From Ailurus styani (taxonomy: Eukaryota > Chordata > Mammalia > Carnivora > Ailuridae): DNA of 64,000 nucleotides. A model generated the notes under the pieces. The model did not search any database, was not told the DNA's origin, and saw only the letters and a program-made list of their open reading frames with translations. Each line of letters opens with the position of its first letter. Positions within the stretch are counted from its first letter, which is position 1. The translations under genes were made by a program, and so were the position numbers. Below are positions 36,491 to 47,320 of this stretch, piece after piece. Where the stretch lies: NCBI GenBank assembly GCA_002007465.1, contig LNAC01000003.1, positions 7,642,107 to 7,706,106 of the forward strand. The letters run 5' to 3'.

Positions 36491-36695
36491 TGCTTTCCAA
36501 CTATTTCATGTCAAGGCACATACAGAAACTTAAACTCAGTTAGGACCCTCTGGTGGAAGGAAAGAAAGCTGCTGGTGGGCTGGCCATAGAGCCCTAGCTG
36601 CCTTGCCTCACCTGCACCACTGGGGGGCAGAGGAACGCACGCAATGTCAGAGTGTGCCCTATCTGTAGATTTCAGCAGGTTGGGAAGCTCTCATT
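36491..36695. mobile_element. Putative short DNA transposon (hAT-like)
   Basis: GCTTTCCAAC near the left end and GTTGGGAAGC near the right end form a 10-bp inverted repeat with one mismatch. The interior has 'caaggcacatacagaaac', 'ttgcctcacctgcaccac' and 'ccctatctgtagatttcagc', which I recognise as dispersed mammalian repeat text but cannot name. Confidence 0.5.
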
Positions 36696-37197
36696 GGGGT
36701 AACCCTTGTTCCAGAATTACCTGTAAATTAGGATGCCATATCCAGGCTTTTTAAAAGGGATGGCTTTTGGAGATCTGACATATCACAACGCCCGATGGAG
36801 GACAACTACTGGGAATCCCTTCAGATTTTACCGTTCCCCCAGATTCTGTCCTTAAAAGGATAGATAGCTTCTTATACCATGGTTCCACCCATCAATATAG
36901 TGTAGTAAGCCCGAGGCATGGACAAGGGTGTCCCCTGTCCTTCAGATGTGTTAAGAAAGAAAATAAAAGTTGCAAAATGTTCACCTAGTTCCTAGTGTCT
37001 AAAGGTGACTATTTCCAAATTGATCAGTGAGCAGTGTGTTCAGAAATAACCTTATTAAACTATTAACATGGTTTGGGAATTGTGTAGGAAGGATAGTGTA
37101 TATTTTTACATCTGAACATTCCAAAGTACAAATATATACAGCAGTGAAATGCAAAGTTTTCAAATAAAGTAGACATAATTCAAAGGAGTAATGTAAT

Positions 37198-37316
37198 TTT
37201 TCTTTGATGATTTAGGAGGAACTCCAGGATATTAGAGGGCCTCAAGCTAATACTTAACAAGTACTAACTATATACCAAAAACCAGTCTCAGAATCCTCCT
37301 AAATCATCAAAGAAAA
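37198..37316. repeat. 23-bp perfect inverted repeat, 73-bp spacer
   Basis: The arm at 37198-37220 (…GATGATTTAGGAGGA) and the arm at 37294-37316 (TCCTCCTAAATCATC…) are perfect reverse complements over 23 bp. The right arm interrupts a MIR; the left arm lies outside it. Confidence 0.95.
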
Positions 37317-37525
37317 GTTTGCATGTCTTAACAAGCCTATTCCACTCAACAACCCTATGAAATAGATACTTTTATTTTCACCATTTCACAAATGAAAACA
37401 GAGACCCAAACAAACAAAAATATATAAGAGTTACAGAGAGGTAATGCAACTCGCCCAGGGTCACATAGCCAGTCAGTGGCAGAACTGGGATCCAGATCTA
37501 AGTGTTAAGGAGGTTTCCAGTCATT
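37248..37525 (+). mobile_element. MIR SINE, sense, with insertion
   Basis: 'acttaacaagtactaac' start, 'ctcaacaaccctatgaaatag', 'caccatttcacaaatg', 'ggtaatgcaactcgcccag', 'ggtcacatagccagtcag' and 'tggcagaactgggatcc', in MIR order. About 25 bp at 37292-37316 is absent from the MIR consensus and is the inverted copy of upstream sequence. Confidence 0.85.
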
Positions 37526-38008
37526 TTAAAAAGACAGCCCAACAGGCAGAGGCAGCTAATGAGAACATGTGATTTTGGCCAACTGAACATAATTAAAAAA
37601 AAAAAAAAGCATTTCTTATCTTCCAGATCGACAAAGAGCATTTAAGATGCTATGGATGGTTGCTCAAATTATGGACTACAACAAAGTGTGATATAGACAC
37701 TAAAAATTAAGTGGTACATCTGTATTTATTGATGGAAAGATGTCCATGAATTGACCATGGGGGGGAAAAAACCCAGGTCAAGAGCCATTATATAGATATT
37801 TTAGGAAGATATATTCATATGGATATATTTTAATAAAGAAATTTAACAGTTATATTAATAATAGATACAACAGATAGCAGCATTATGCTGGATTTTTATT
37901 TTCTGTCCTATCTTTCAAAATGTTCGGTAAGAGATATATGAGTTATTTTATAGTTAGGATATAAATTTTTTTTAAAGAAAAGGTGCTCTGGTCAAAGGTA
38001 TATAATAA
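37526..38008. other. AT-rich unique sequence
   Basis: Nothing recognised apart from a short A-run at about 37595-37608. Confidence 0.4.
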
Positions 38009-38185
38009 TAGTTAACATTTATTGAGCAGTTGTTATGTCCCAAGCAATGATCTTAGAGTTTCTCATAGGGAGTCTCATTTAATCTACATATAAGAATTTT
38101 TTTTAAGTTGAGATATATTTGTTAGTATCCCCATTTTGTAGATGAATAAACTGAGGAAACTAAGTTACATTTATAGTTGAAATCC
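38009..38185 (+). mobile_element. MIR SINE, sense
   Basis: 'agttaacatttattgagcag', 'tgttatgtcccaagcaatg', 'ctcatttaatctacatat', 'tatccccattttgtagatg' and 'aataaactgaggaaact', in consensus order. Confidence 0.85.
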
Positions 38186-40629
38186 TGATGAATCCTAAGA
38201 GTTCAACAAAAAGAAAAAATAGTGTGGACAAAAGAACTCAAGTCTGGAGGCCAAAAATGGAGAACTGTTTCCAAGCACCTAGAAAACTACTTTGGCTATG
38301 TTATGAGCATCCAAACAAATAATGTGCTCATTACAGATGATTAGTATTTACTTTGCTTAGGTCCAGAAGTTTAGGAAATACATCCAATCCCATGTTCTCT
38401 GATTTTCTTCCTTGATCCGCTCTGTTTTCTTATGTAATAGAAATAAGTAAAATTTCATATGTAAGGGGTGTATCAATTTAAATTTGTCACTGACAGGCTG
38501 ATAAACAAAATCACTCCCTTGCTCTCTCTTGCGCTGAATTTTCTCCCTTCCTTTGCCCATTAAGGCTCAGTGGGAAGCTTTACTATAATTGTAGGATAAA
38601 TGCAATTCTTAAACACATTCCAGCATGTCGGGTTCTGATAACAAACAAATAAAACGCTGAAATTCTTCTGACTACTCTCCTACAATAACAATTCAATCTA
38701 AAAGAAATATACAACTCCAAAGCCGTCTTTTCTATTTTTTTTCCCCCATTAAGATTTGGCTGGCTTCACTGAGGTTTATCCCCCTCCTCTCTCTTCCCAT
38801 CCTGGTGGCTTGGGTGAGTTGGTAATACAGAACAGAGACACTAGAATGACCCTCACTATTCACGGCAGGTATGCGATGGACAGCTGGGCCCACATTCAAA
38901 AGCATCCCATCTTTCCCCCAACCTTTTGCTGAATCTCTCATTTAAATATGAATTTTTAAAAATAACAGCTGATATCTTTGGCCCCCCCTGTAGGTAATAG
39001 CACTCAAAAGTATAAATTTCATATAACATTCTCCAATTTTTTTTAAACGCACTTAAGTACTGTAGATACTGGGAAGGTGCTTGGTAAAGCTGACTGTGGT
39101 GGGATACAGTTGTTTCAAACACTTGCCTCTTACTTCGCTCTTTAATGAACATCTCTGGAATAAGTAATTACTGTGGGAACACATCTTTAGAGCTATTCTC
39201 AAAGAGCAAAATTGGCAGAGGTTGGTTTTATAAAGTTCACAAAATGAATGGTGCCTTATTGCTATAAACAAAGGGATTTTTAACAACCAGCTTTAAAATA
39301 CCCAGCGAATTACTGATAAGTGAATCAGTGAATAAAGATAAGTCTTTAATTGACAAGAAAATGAAGGATTAGGCTAATAGCGTATTAGAGCAATATGCCA
39401 TGAATTCAAACTTAGGGCTTCTTCCCTATTTGGACTAAGTAATTATAAGAGCTTTTCTTTTCTTTTCTTTTTCTTTCTTTCTCCTTTTTTTTTTTAACAG
39501 AAAGACTATTTTTTTCTGCAACATTTCTGTTTAACATCTCCTAACATGTGTGCTATTGGTATTAAGTCTTAGCATGAATCCTATGTATTTGAGGTGACAT
39601 AGTGTGATTTTGTGAAGTTGCCTTTTGAAACCTGAGGGTTCTTTACAAAATATACATTTCTATGAAATATATCTGGGTAAAAATAATTATACTTTTAACT
39701 AAGAAAATGTTTCATATATGTACTTTAAAATTTTGATGTCATGATTAAAATATTTAAAAAGAACAAATCTATTTTCTATCTTAAACCAAGGTAAGAAAAA
39801 CCTAGGTACTGATATCAAAATTATGAATAAATAATATGAACTTTAAGAAAACTAATGGCAGATTTATGTTCAACTTCAGAAGTGAGTAATATATATATGT
39901 ATATATAGAGAGAGAGTTGACCATTTGAGAGTTGACAATGCATTCTTATTTGGGTAGTATTATTTCTTGTTAATACAGAAAAACACAGAATAGCATTCTT
40001 CAAAACCTTGAGTTTTCATATGTACTTGTATTCCCTGGTATCCCACAAATCACTGGATACTTTTCATCAGGCTTCTCATTTTAAAATGTATCTCTTTGGT
40101 AAAGAGATCTCTAAGATGTTCCCAAGAAGTAAAGAGACTGATGCTTTCTTTAAGGAGGAAAGACCCCAAAATCCAGAAATCCAAAGGAAAGATCCATAAG
40201 CAGACACCAGTGTGGGGAATTAATAGTGACAGGTAAGTAAACACAGGAACGAGAAATTGATACTAAGCTTTGGTTTAATCTATTTGCTTCCTGAAAGTGA
40301 AAATACAATTAAAAAAAATTCCTGGAGATTTTGCCTTTAGAACCTGGAGCAAAACCTACCATTTTGATTATGCATTCCAAATTGCAGAGACCTAAAAACA
40401 CCATGATCAGGAATATCTTCCTTATGTTACACTCCCTATCTATATCTTAATTTAATTCATAATGTCTCTATCATTTCTGAGTGGAAAATAAGTAATTTAC
40501 AAATACAAGTAGCTTTAATATTCAGGGACTACTACTACTAATACTCTCTTTTTCCCGTATCGAACAAATTAAATACAGTGGGATATTACTTAGGTTCTGA
40601 GCATTCAATTGCTCTTGGTAGTAAGTATT
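38186..40629. other. Unique sequence with pyrimidine and TA tracts
   Basis: CTTTT-type pyrimidine tract at 39452-39496 and a TA/GA tract at about 39890-39916. No gene or confident repeat family recognised. Confidence 0.45.
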
Positions 40630-41475
40630 CCCCCCCACAATATCAAGCAATTGTCTGGATACCAACTTGGTATCCCTCAGTTCAACTCAATTCTGACACC
40701 ACCTGGGGATAGCATCAGATTCTACAGGTAAAGGGTTCAGTCCCACGAGACTGCTTACCACTTCGGATGCCAGGCACAAGCATTGTTGTTACCTATCAGA
40801 AGATCAACTGGGCATAAATCAGAGATTCCCATAAGCCCCTCTTTGGGTTTGATTAATTTTCTGGAGTGGCTTACAGAACGCAGGAAATCTGATTACTCTC
40901 TGGTTTGTCAGTTTATTATAAAGTATATCAAAGGATATGAGTCGACAGCCAGATAAAGAGATACACAGAGCAAGGTATGTGAAAAGGGCTGAGGAATTTC
41001 CATGCCCTCTCAGACATACCACTCTCCCTGCATTTCTGTGTTGTCACCAACCTGGAAGCCCCCTGAACCCTCTATCCTTTTGGGTTTTTATGGAGGTTTC
41101 ATTACTTAGGCATAATCAATGAAATCGTTGACCTTTGTTGTTCGACTCAATCTCTAGCCCTTCTCTCCTCCCTGGAAAACAGAGAGTGGGACTGAAATTT
41201 CCTAATCCTCTATTCTCGGTTGGTCCCCCTGGCAACCAGCCCTCATCCTTAGGTGCTTTCCCAAAGTCACCTCATTGACATAAACTGAAATGTGGTGGAA
41301 GGGAGTTTGTTGTGAGTAACAAGAAACCCATTTCATCTTCATGGCTCTAAAGCAATTTCAGAAACTGAGGACAAGAGACTAAATATTATGACAAGAGATG
41401 CTCACATTGCACTCATAAGAAATTTATATAGAATGACCAAATATGTATTTCTTATAAATCACAATATCACAAATA
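40630..41475 (-). mobile_element. Solo endogenous retrovirus LTR, antisense
   Basis: Read on the minus strand, the element starts near 41475 with TGTGATATTGTGATTTATAA, continues through 'aggtgactttgggaaagc', 'ggttgccagggggacc', 'catgccctctc' and 'aaactgacaaacc', and ends near 40630. A TATA-like CCATAAAAACCC lies at about 41083-41094, and an AATAAA polyadenylation signal (minus strand) lies at 40912-40917, in the order expected of U3-R-U5. No gag, pol or env sequence adjoins it. I recognise it as a common mammalian LTR but cannot name the family. Diverged and presumably inactive. Confidence 0.7.
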
Positions 41476-41546
41476 TAAACCCTATGTTATTATTTTTTTC
41501 TAATTCTTTGTCCTTGGTCTCCTCTGAGCACTCTAAATCATTTATT

Positions 41547-41761
41547 TTTTTTTTTAATTTTTTTTTTATTTATTTATTTTTTTTTATTTATTTCACAGCG
41601 GGAGAGAGATCACAAGGAGGCAGAGAGGCAGGCAGAGAGAGAGAGGGGGAAGCAGGCTCCCTGCGGAGCAGAGAGCCCGATGTGGGCCTCGATCCCAGGA
41701 CCCTGAGATCATGACCTGGGCCGAAAGCAGAGGCTTTAACCCACTGAGCCACCCAGGCGCC
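41547..41761 (-). mobile_element. Young CAN SINE, antisense
   Basis: Reverse complement of a full-length SINEC, nearly identical to the copy at 20895-21106: T-rich tail end at 41547-41590, 'cacagcgggagagagatcac', 'cccaggaccctgagatcatg', 'gagccacccaggcgccct'. Perfect 16-bp duplication CTCTAAATCATTTATT (41531-41546, 41762-41777). The long T/ATTT tract is the expanded tail. Confidence 0.98.
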
Positions 41762-42922
41762 CTCTAAATCATTTATTATTTTAAAAAATGTCATCTAAAT
41801 ATTGTGTATTACTTTTTCTGAGCTTTACTGAGATATAATTGACATAAAACATTGTATACATTTAAGGTATACAATGTAATAAATTGATATATATACATAA
41901 TTATTATAATGAGGTTAATTAGTACATCAATCATTTCAAATCATTATCATTTTTTTTCTTAGTAGTGAGAACTTTTAAGATTTACTCTCTTAGCAACTTA
42001 CAAGTGTACACTACTACAGTATTGTCAACTATGGTCACCATAGGGCATATTAGATCCCTAGAACTTATACATCTTATAACCGGAAATTTGTACCCTTTGA
42101 TCACTTTCACCCATTTCCCCATTCCTCTACCCTTGGCAACAACCAATTTACTCTGTTTCTATGAGCTTGGGTTTGATAACACGTAGATGTGAAATCATTC
42201 AGTATCTTTGTCTATTTCACTTAGTTTAATGCCCTCAAGTTTCATCCATGCTGTCACAAAGGGCAGGATTTCCTTCTTTTCTATGACTGATTAATACATA
42301 TACATTCTCTTAATTCATCTATCTCTCAATGGACCCTTAGTTTGTTCCCATGTCTTGGTTATTGTAAACAATGTTGCAATGAACATAGGAGTGCAGATAT
42401 CTCCTTGAGATAGTAATTTCAGATCCTTTGGATATAAACTCAGAAGTAGGGTTGCTGGGTCATAGAGTAGTTCTTTTTTTTTTTTTTTTTTGAAAAAGTT
42501 CCATGCTGCTTTCCATAGTGGCTGTACCAATTCACACCCCCACCAGCAGTGCAGGAGGGTTCCCTTTTCTTATCTACATCCTTTCTTACACTTGTTATCT
42601 CTTGTCTTTTTGGTAATAGTCATTCTAATAGGTTTGAAGGAATAGCTCTTCAGGTTTTGATTTGTATTTCCCTGACAATTAATGATGTTTGAGCACTTTT
42701 TCATGTCCCTGTTGACCATTTGTATATCTTATTTGGAAAAATATCTATTCAGGTCCTTTGCTCATTTTTAAATCAGATTATTTGGGGTTTTTGCTTTGGA
42801 GTAATGAATTCCTTACATATTTTGAATATTCACCCCCATCAGATACATGATTTATATGTTCTCCCATTCCATAACTTGATTTTTCATTTTGCTATTCTGT
42901 AGCTTTTTTGTTTGACATAGTC

Positions 42923-43198
42923 CTATTTATATCTGCTTTTGTTGCTTGTGCTTTTGGTGTCATAATTAAAAAATCTTTGCAAAACCAATGTCAAGAAGAT
43001 TTTCCTTATGTTTTCTTCTAAGAATTTTACTGTTTTGGGTCTGACATTAAAGTCATTAATCCATTTTGAGTTAATTTTTGTGAGTTGTATAATATGAGTC
43101 CAATTTCGTTCTTTTGCATGTGGACATCCAGAATTCCCAACACAATTTATTGAAGAGACGATGGTTTTCCCATTAAATATTCTTAGTTCTCTTGTCAA
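42923..43198 (-). pseudogene. L1 ORF2 remnant (reverse transcriptase C-terminal side)
   Basis: A 91-codon open stretch containing RPKTVKFLEENIRKIF, a sequence typical of L1 ORF2p downstream of the reverse transcriptase domain. It is a fragment of the broken L1 at 41808-45245 with no start or domain integrity. Not functional. Confidence 0.8.
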
Positions 43199-43339
43199 AT
43201 ATTAGTTGACTATATATGCATGAACTTATTTCTAGACTCTCAATTCTCTTCCATTGATCTGTATAGGTTTTTATGCCAATAACATACTGTTTTGATTATT
43301 ATAACTTTGTAGTGTAGTTTGAAGTCAAGAAGTGTGATG

Positions 43340-43554
43340 CCAGGCACCTGGGTGGTTCAGTGGGTTAAGCCTCTGCCTTCGGCTCAGGTCATGATCTCAG
43401 GGTCCTGAGACCGAGACCCGTGTAGTGTCGGGCTCTCTGCTCAGCAGGGAGCCTACTCCCCCCACCCCCCGCCTTGCCTGCCTCTCTGCCTACTTGTGAT
43501 CTCTCTCTCTGTGTCAAATAAATAAATAAAATGTTTCAAAAAATAAAATAAAAA
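43340..43554 (+). mobile_element. CAN SINE inserted in the L1, sense
   Basis: 'caggcacctgggtggttcag', 'gctcaggtcatgatctcagg', 'ctgcctctctgcctacttg', AAATAAATAAATAAAATG and A-rich tail. Perfect 13-bp duplication AAGAAGTGTGATG (43327-43339, 43555-43567). L1 sequence resumes immediately after. Confidence 0.97.
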
Positions 43555-44062
43555 AAGAAGTGTGATGGCTCCCACTTTGTTCTTTTTTTCTCAAGATTGT
43601 TTTGGCTATTCAGGGTCTTTGGTGGTGCTATACCAGTTTTATACAGCACTACAATTTGTTGAGAGTTTCTATCATGAAAGGATGCTGTATTTTGTCACAG
43701 AGTTTTTCTGCATCTATTGAGATGATCATATGATTCTTACCTTTCATTTGTTAAAGTGGTATATCATATTGATTGATTTGCAGGTGTTGAAATAGCCTTG
43801 CATCCCTGGAATAACCACTTGATCATAGTGTATAATTCTTTCAATGTACTTTTGAATCAGATTTGCTGATATTTTTATGAGAATTTTCACATCTCTATTC
43901 ATGATGGATAATTTCCTTTTCTTATAGTGCCCTTTTCTGGCTTTGGCATTAGGGTAATTCTGGCCTTATAAAACGAGTTAGGGAGTGTTCCCTCCCCTTT
44001 AGATTTTTGGAAAAGTTTGAGAACAACTTGCCATTAATTTTTCTTCAAATGTTTGGTAGAAT

Positions 44063-44248
44063 TCACCAACTGAAACCATCTGGTCCTAGGCTTTCTGTTG
44101 TTGGGAGGTTTTTGTTTTGTTTTGTTTTGTTTATTGACTCAATCTCCTTATTCATTATTGGTCTGTTCAGGACTTCTATTTCTTCATGTTTCAGTCTTGG
44201 TAGGTTGTGCATTTCTAGAAATTTATCCATTTTTTCTAGCTTATCCAA
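44063..44248 (-). pseudogene. L1 ORF2 remnant (start of reverse transcriptase)
   Basis: A 61-codon open stretch with NLPRLKHEEIEVLNRPIMN, then SIN and, after a TTTTG-expansion-derived 'KTKQNKN', LPTTESLGPDGFS. This is the conserved N-terminal approach to the L1 reverse transcriptase. Part of the decayed L1; not functional. Confidence 0.85.
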
Positions 44249-45499
44249 TTTTTGGTATATGATTATTCATAGTAGCCTCTTATAATGCTTTGGATTTCTG
44301 TGGTATCATAAAGTTTCTATGTTAATAATTTTATTTATTTGAAATCTCTTTTTCCTTCTTTAGTCTACCTAAAGATTAGTCAACTCTAGTTATCTTTTTT
44401 AAAAAAATCTTAGTTTTATTAATCTTTTATAGTGTTTTCTTATTTTCTTTTTCATTTATCTGCTCTAATTTTTATTATTTCCTTCATTTTGCTAATTTGG
44501 GGCTTAGTTGTTCTCCTTTATCCAGTTCCTTGAAGTACAATGTTAGGTTTCTTATTTTTTTCTTAATGCATGTGTTTATAACTAAACTTACCTCCTAAAG
44601 CTGCTTTTGCTACACCCCATGAGTGATTGTGGGTTATGCTCCCCTGTCTGGGTGGCCTATAGGATATGTTCCAGGGCCAGTATGGCCTATTGTCTGAGGT
44701 CCAAATCAGGCAAAACTGTCAACCAAGCACCCTGGCTGGAGGGGGCCGTCAGCTGGGCTCTGCAGATGGGCAGAGCTGCTGACTGAGATCTCTGCTTAGT
44801 TGCCACTGCAAACAGGAACATAATCTGCCAAGATCTGAGTACTGGTTGCAGAAACTCCCAATTTCTGTCTGATCCCCACTGGTCATGCTCCACATGTTCC
44901 CCCAGTAATTCCATGATGAGGGTCCTGAGGAACCCTCCCAAGAAGCAGTCTGCAATGCTGAGGAAGCTGGAGGCCCAACTTGCACTCTCTCTTTCCCACC
45001 AGAAAAACCGTAGGCCTAGGGGGCGCTCTATCAGTTCGGCACTGTACCAGCCCAGAGGAGGGGGTTACAGTCAAAGTGAAAGGGCACCTCTTACCCTTCT
45101 AGTGCTGTTCTTCTCAGGCTCTGTTGTCCAGGGGAGAGCTTCAGCCTCACTTCCGGGGTCTGGGATTTTCACAATGGTGTCTTGTGTGTGGATAGCTGTT
45201 ACTTGGTCTTCTTGTGAGGGCTACTGAAGTTGGGAATGACTTATGAAACCATCTTGATGACCTGTATATTTTTTTAAAAACTGTAACATAGTAACTTTTT
45301 TCTAAGTTTTCTTTTTAAAGATAAGGTTTTCACTATTGTTAACATTTAGATTTTAAGCTCTTATGACACTCTTCCCAGACTAATATAAATCATTTATTGA
45401 ACAACTACAATTCAGGTACCAAAGTGAAACATTCACTTATTTAAAACTGAAGCACTCATTCAATATATGTGAAGATTAACTTTCATTTCTTTACACAGT

Positions 45500-45655
45500 C
45501 AATGGGGAAGGAAAGGAGAGGAGAGGAGAGGAGAGGAGAAGAGAAGAGAGGAGAGGAGAGGAGAGGAGAGGAGAATGGAGGGGAAGGGAGGGGAGGGGAG
45601 AGAAAAGGGGAAGGGAGGGAAAAGGGAAGGGGAGGGAAGGGAAAGAAAAAAATAG
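45500..45655. repeat. Polypurine tract (GAGAG)n/(GGGA)n with G-quadruplex motif
   Basis: About 145 bases almost entirely A and G, with a single T near 45576. The first half is GGAGA/GAGAG pentamers; the second is GGGA-rich. GGGGAAGGGAGGGGAGGGG at 45580-45598 fits a G-quadruplex with loops of 2, 1 and 1. The tract also has the mirror symmetry needed for triplex (H-) DNA. The open frames on both strands (45469-45666, 45483-45740) are composition artefacts. Confidence 0.93.
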
Positions 45656-45699
45656 TGAAAGAGTAGAAGCAAAAATTAAAAAAGTAACAAAACATAGTT

Positions 45700-46080
45700 T
45701 TTGAGAGCTTACTGGGTTTCAGTATTATGCTAACAAGCACTTGAGAGGTATTATCTCATTTATTCCACACTATAATTCCAGGAAGCAGGTATTATCCCCA
45801 TTTTATGCATAAGAAAACTGAGGTCATAGGGTGCCTGGGTGGCTCAATTGTTTGAGAAGCCAACTCTTGATTTTGGCTCAGTTCATGATCTCAGGGTTGT
45901 GAACCCTTCATTGCACTGGCCTCACACTGGGTGTGGAACATGCTTAAGATTCTCTCTCCCTTTCCCTTCGCCCCTCCCCCAACCCCCCCTCCAAAAAAAA
46001 GGAAGAAAGAAAACAGAGGTCATGAGATTCTCAGAAAATATCCCAGAGTTGTACAGCTAGTGGTAGGTGCACTTGGGTTT
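45700..46080 (+). mobile_element. MIR SINE, sense, split by a CAN SINE
   Basis: Left part: 'tgagagcttactgggtttc', 'attatctcatttattcc', 'tattatccccattttatgc', 'aaaactgaggtcat'. Right part after the insert: 'cccagagttgtacagc' and 'tagtggtaggtgcacttgg'. Order and orientation match MIR. Confidence 0.85.
45828..46008 (+). mobile_element. Older CAN SINE, sense, inside MIR
   Basis: 'gggtgcctgggtggctcaat', 'ccaactcttgattttggc', 'gttcatgatctcagggttg', 'aacatgcttaagattctc' are the older SINEC type. Flanked by GAAAACTGAGGTCAT (45813-45827) and GAAAACAGAGGTCAT (46009-46023), 15 bp with one mismatch. Confidence 0.94.
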
Positions 46081-46859
46081 TTTTAATGTAGGTTTATTTG
46101 AATCACCCACTAAGTGCTAGGTACTCTGCTAGGCAAAACCACATACTAACTTTTCACTTGAAGAAAGAACACAAAAGCCATCTTATCAGATTTCACAGTA
46201 TCACTCAGAAGTCAATAAAGACCACAGCAAAGCACTTGGGTGTGATGTTTCACCATGGGATATGGAAATACTATTGTCATCACTGCCAGCCCAACAAATA
46301 AGATTTTCAAGGGGAATAAAGTGACACACAAAGACAGATTTGCAGAGAGAAGAGGACCATGTTCTCGACTTTGTCCAAAAGTAAATGGGAAATATCAGAA
46401 CCTCTAAATGTAAAGTTCTTCTAATAACACTGGGAGAATATTTCTTCGAAACATTTTCTTTAAAAAGGTGCAATACTCTTATGGTTGTTACAGTCAGATA
46501 ATGTCCTGGCTCCACTGACTAATAAAAGCTAGTACTTATATCATATTCCTTATGAAATTTTAGCTATCATATTTATTATTGTGTCTTATCATATTTTTTG
46601 TAGCACAATTTAAAATGCACTCTAAAATGAACATGGAACTTCCTATTTCATTTACAATTGAACTTTTTCATTTAAAATAATTTCAAAAGCAAAAGGAAGC
46701 TTTTATAATATGCAAATTATATATAATAATTCAGAAGAACTGGGTAGCATAACCTAATTGTCAAGAAGAAAAGCAATAAAATATCCTAAAACCTAGCCAA
46801 TATTCCTAATCTGTTCATAAATCATGAAGGGGTTTGACCTTAGCATACTACTTTCCTTT
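46081..46859. other. Unique sequence
   Basis: Nothing recognised. Open frames at 46098-46301 and 46201-46515 overlap antisense and lack family features. Confidence 0.4.
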
Positions 46860-47320
46860 AGCCAAAGGCACTGGGGATACAACTCTCAACTGACTCCTAA
46901 TCCTAATAAAATCCTCTCTTTATGAAGCTCACCTTCCGATAGGGAGAAATCTACAAAAATAAAAAAGGTAACAACAGATGGAAATAAGCATAATGGAGAA
47001 AAATAAAATGGTGTGAAAGTAAAGGAGTAAGAGAGTCCTGGAGAGAAGGTGTTGCTTCTTTTAGAGATCTAAGTGCAGAAGTTGAGAAAGTATATTGGCT
47101 ACATTAGACATAAAGTTGGATATTTAAGAGTCTTGAGTTCTGAATTCCAACAGGTAAATTCATTTTGGGGAGTCGTGAAATAACCGATCATATTTAAAAC
47201 CATATTAAAACCAAGAGGCTGGATGAGTTCATTAAAAATTAGGCAGATCGAGGAGGAAATTTCTAGAGATCACACTTTGAGATACCTCAGCATTATTAAG
47301 AAGCCAGGTGCTAAAAAATG
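46860..47320 (-). mobile_element. L2 LINE 3' part, antisense
   Basis: Starts with 'aaggcactggggatacaac' and 'tgaagctcaccttccg' (reverse complement of the L2 3' end). It continues through 'atggagaaaaataaaatgg' to 'gttggatatttaagagtc', 'ttttggggagtcgtg' and 'gaggctggatgagttc', all in L2 order. Decayed. Confidence 0.7.

Larger units (their letters stand above)
41808..45245 (-). mobile_element. Internally deleted L1 (L1M type), antisense
   Basis: The 3' end lies at about 41808 ('actgagatataattgac'), and the 3'UTR and ORF2 run leftward-to-rightward in reverse. Minus-strand ORF2 remnants are readable: RPKTVKFLEENIRK in 43198-42923, and NLPRLKHEEIEVLNRPIMN followed by ESLGPDGFS in 44248-44063. Beyond about 44630 the text changes to G+C-richer L1 5'UTR-like sequence, which ends near 45245 with 'accatcttgatgac'. 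At about 3.2 kb without the SINE it lacks ORF1 and much of ORF2 (a full L1 is about 6-7 kb), including a jump near 43635. It is interrupted by a SINE at 43340-43554. Many stops; inactive. Confidence 0.85.

Noticed and set aside
39452..39502. Long pyrimidine tract ending in AACAG, resembling a 3' splice acceptor on the plus strand
   Set aside because: The tract is a CTTTT microsatellite, and no open exon or downstream donor with coding character follows. Strong polypyrimidine tracts of this origin are common.
41388..41794. Open frames of 108 and 68 codons on opposite strands
   Set aside because: Both are created by the SINE at 41547-41761. The minus-strand peptide matches the SINE-derived frame at 20763-21071.
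44687..45227. Several overlapping 63-104 codon frames on both strands
   Set aside because: They lie in G+C-rich L1 5'UTR-like sequence, where stop codons are rarer. They do not match L1 ORF1 or another protein family I know.
45469..45740. Open frames on both strands over the GA-rich tract
   Set aside because: Stop-free because of nucleotide composition; the peptides are simple Arg/Glu/Gly or Ser/Pro/Leu repeats.
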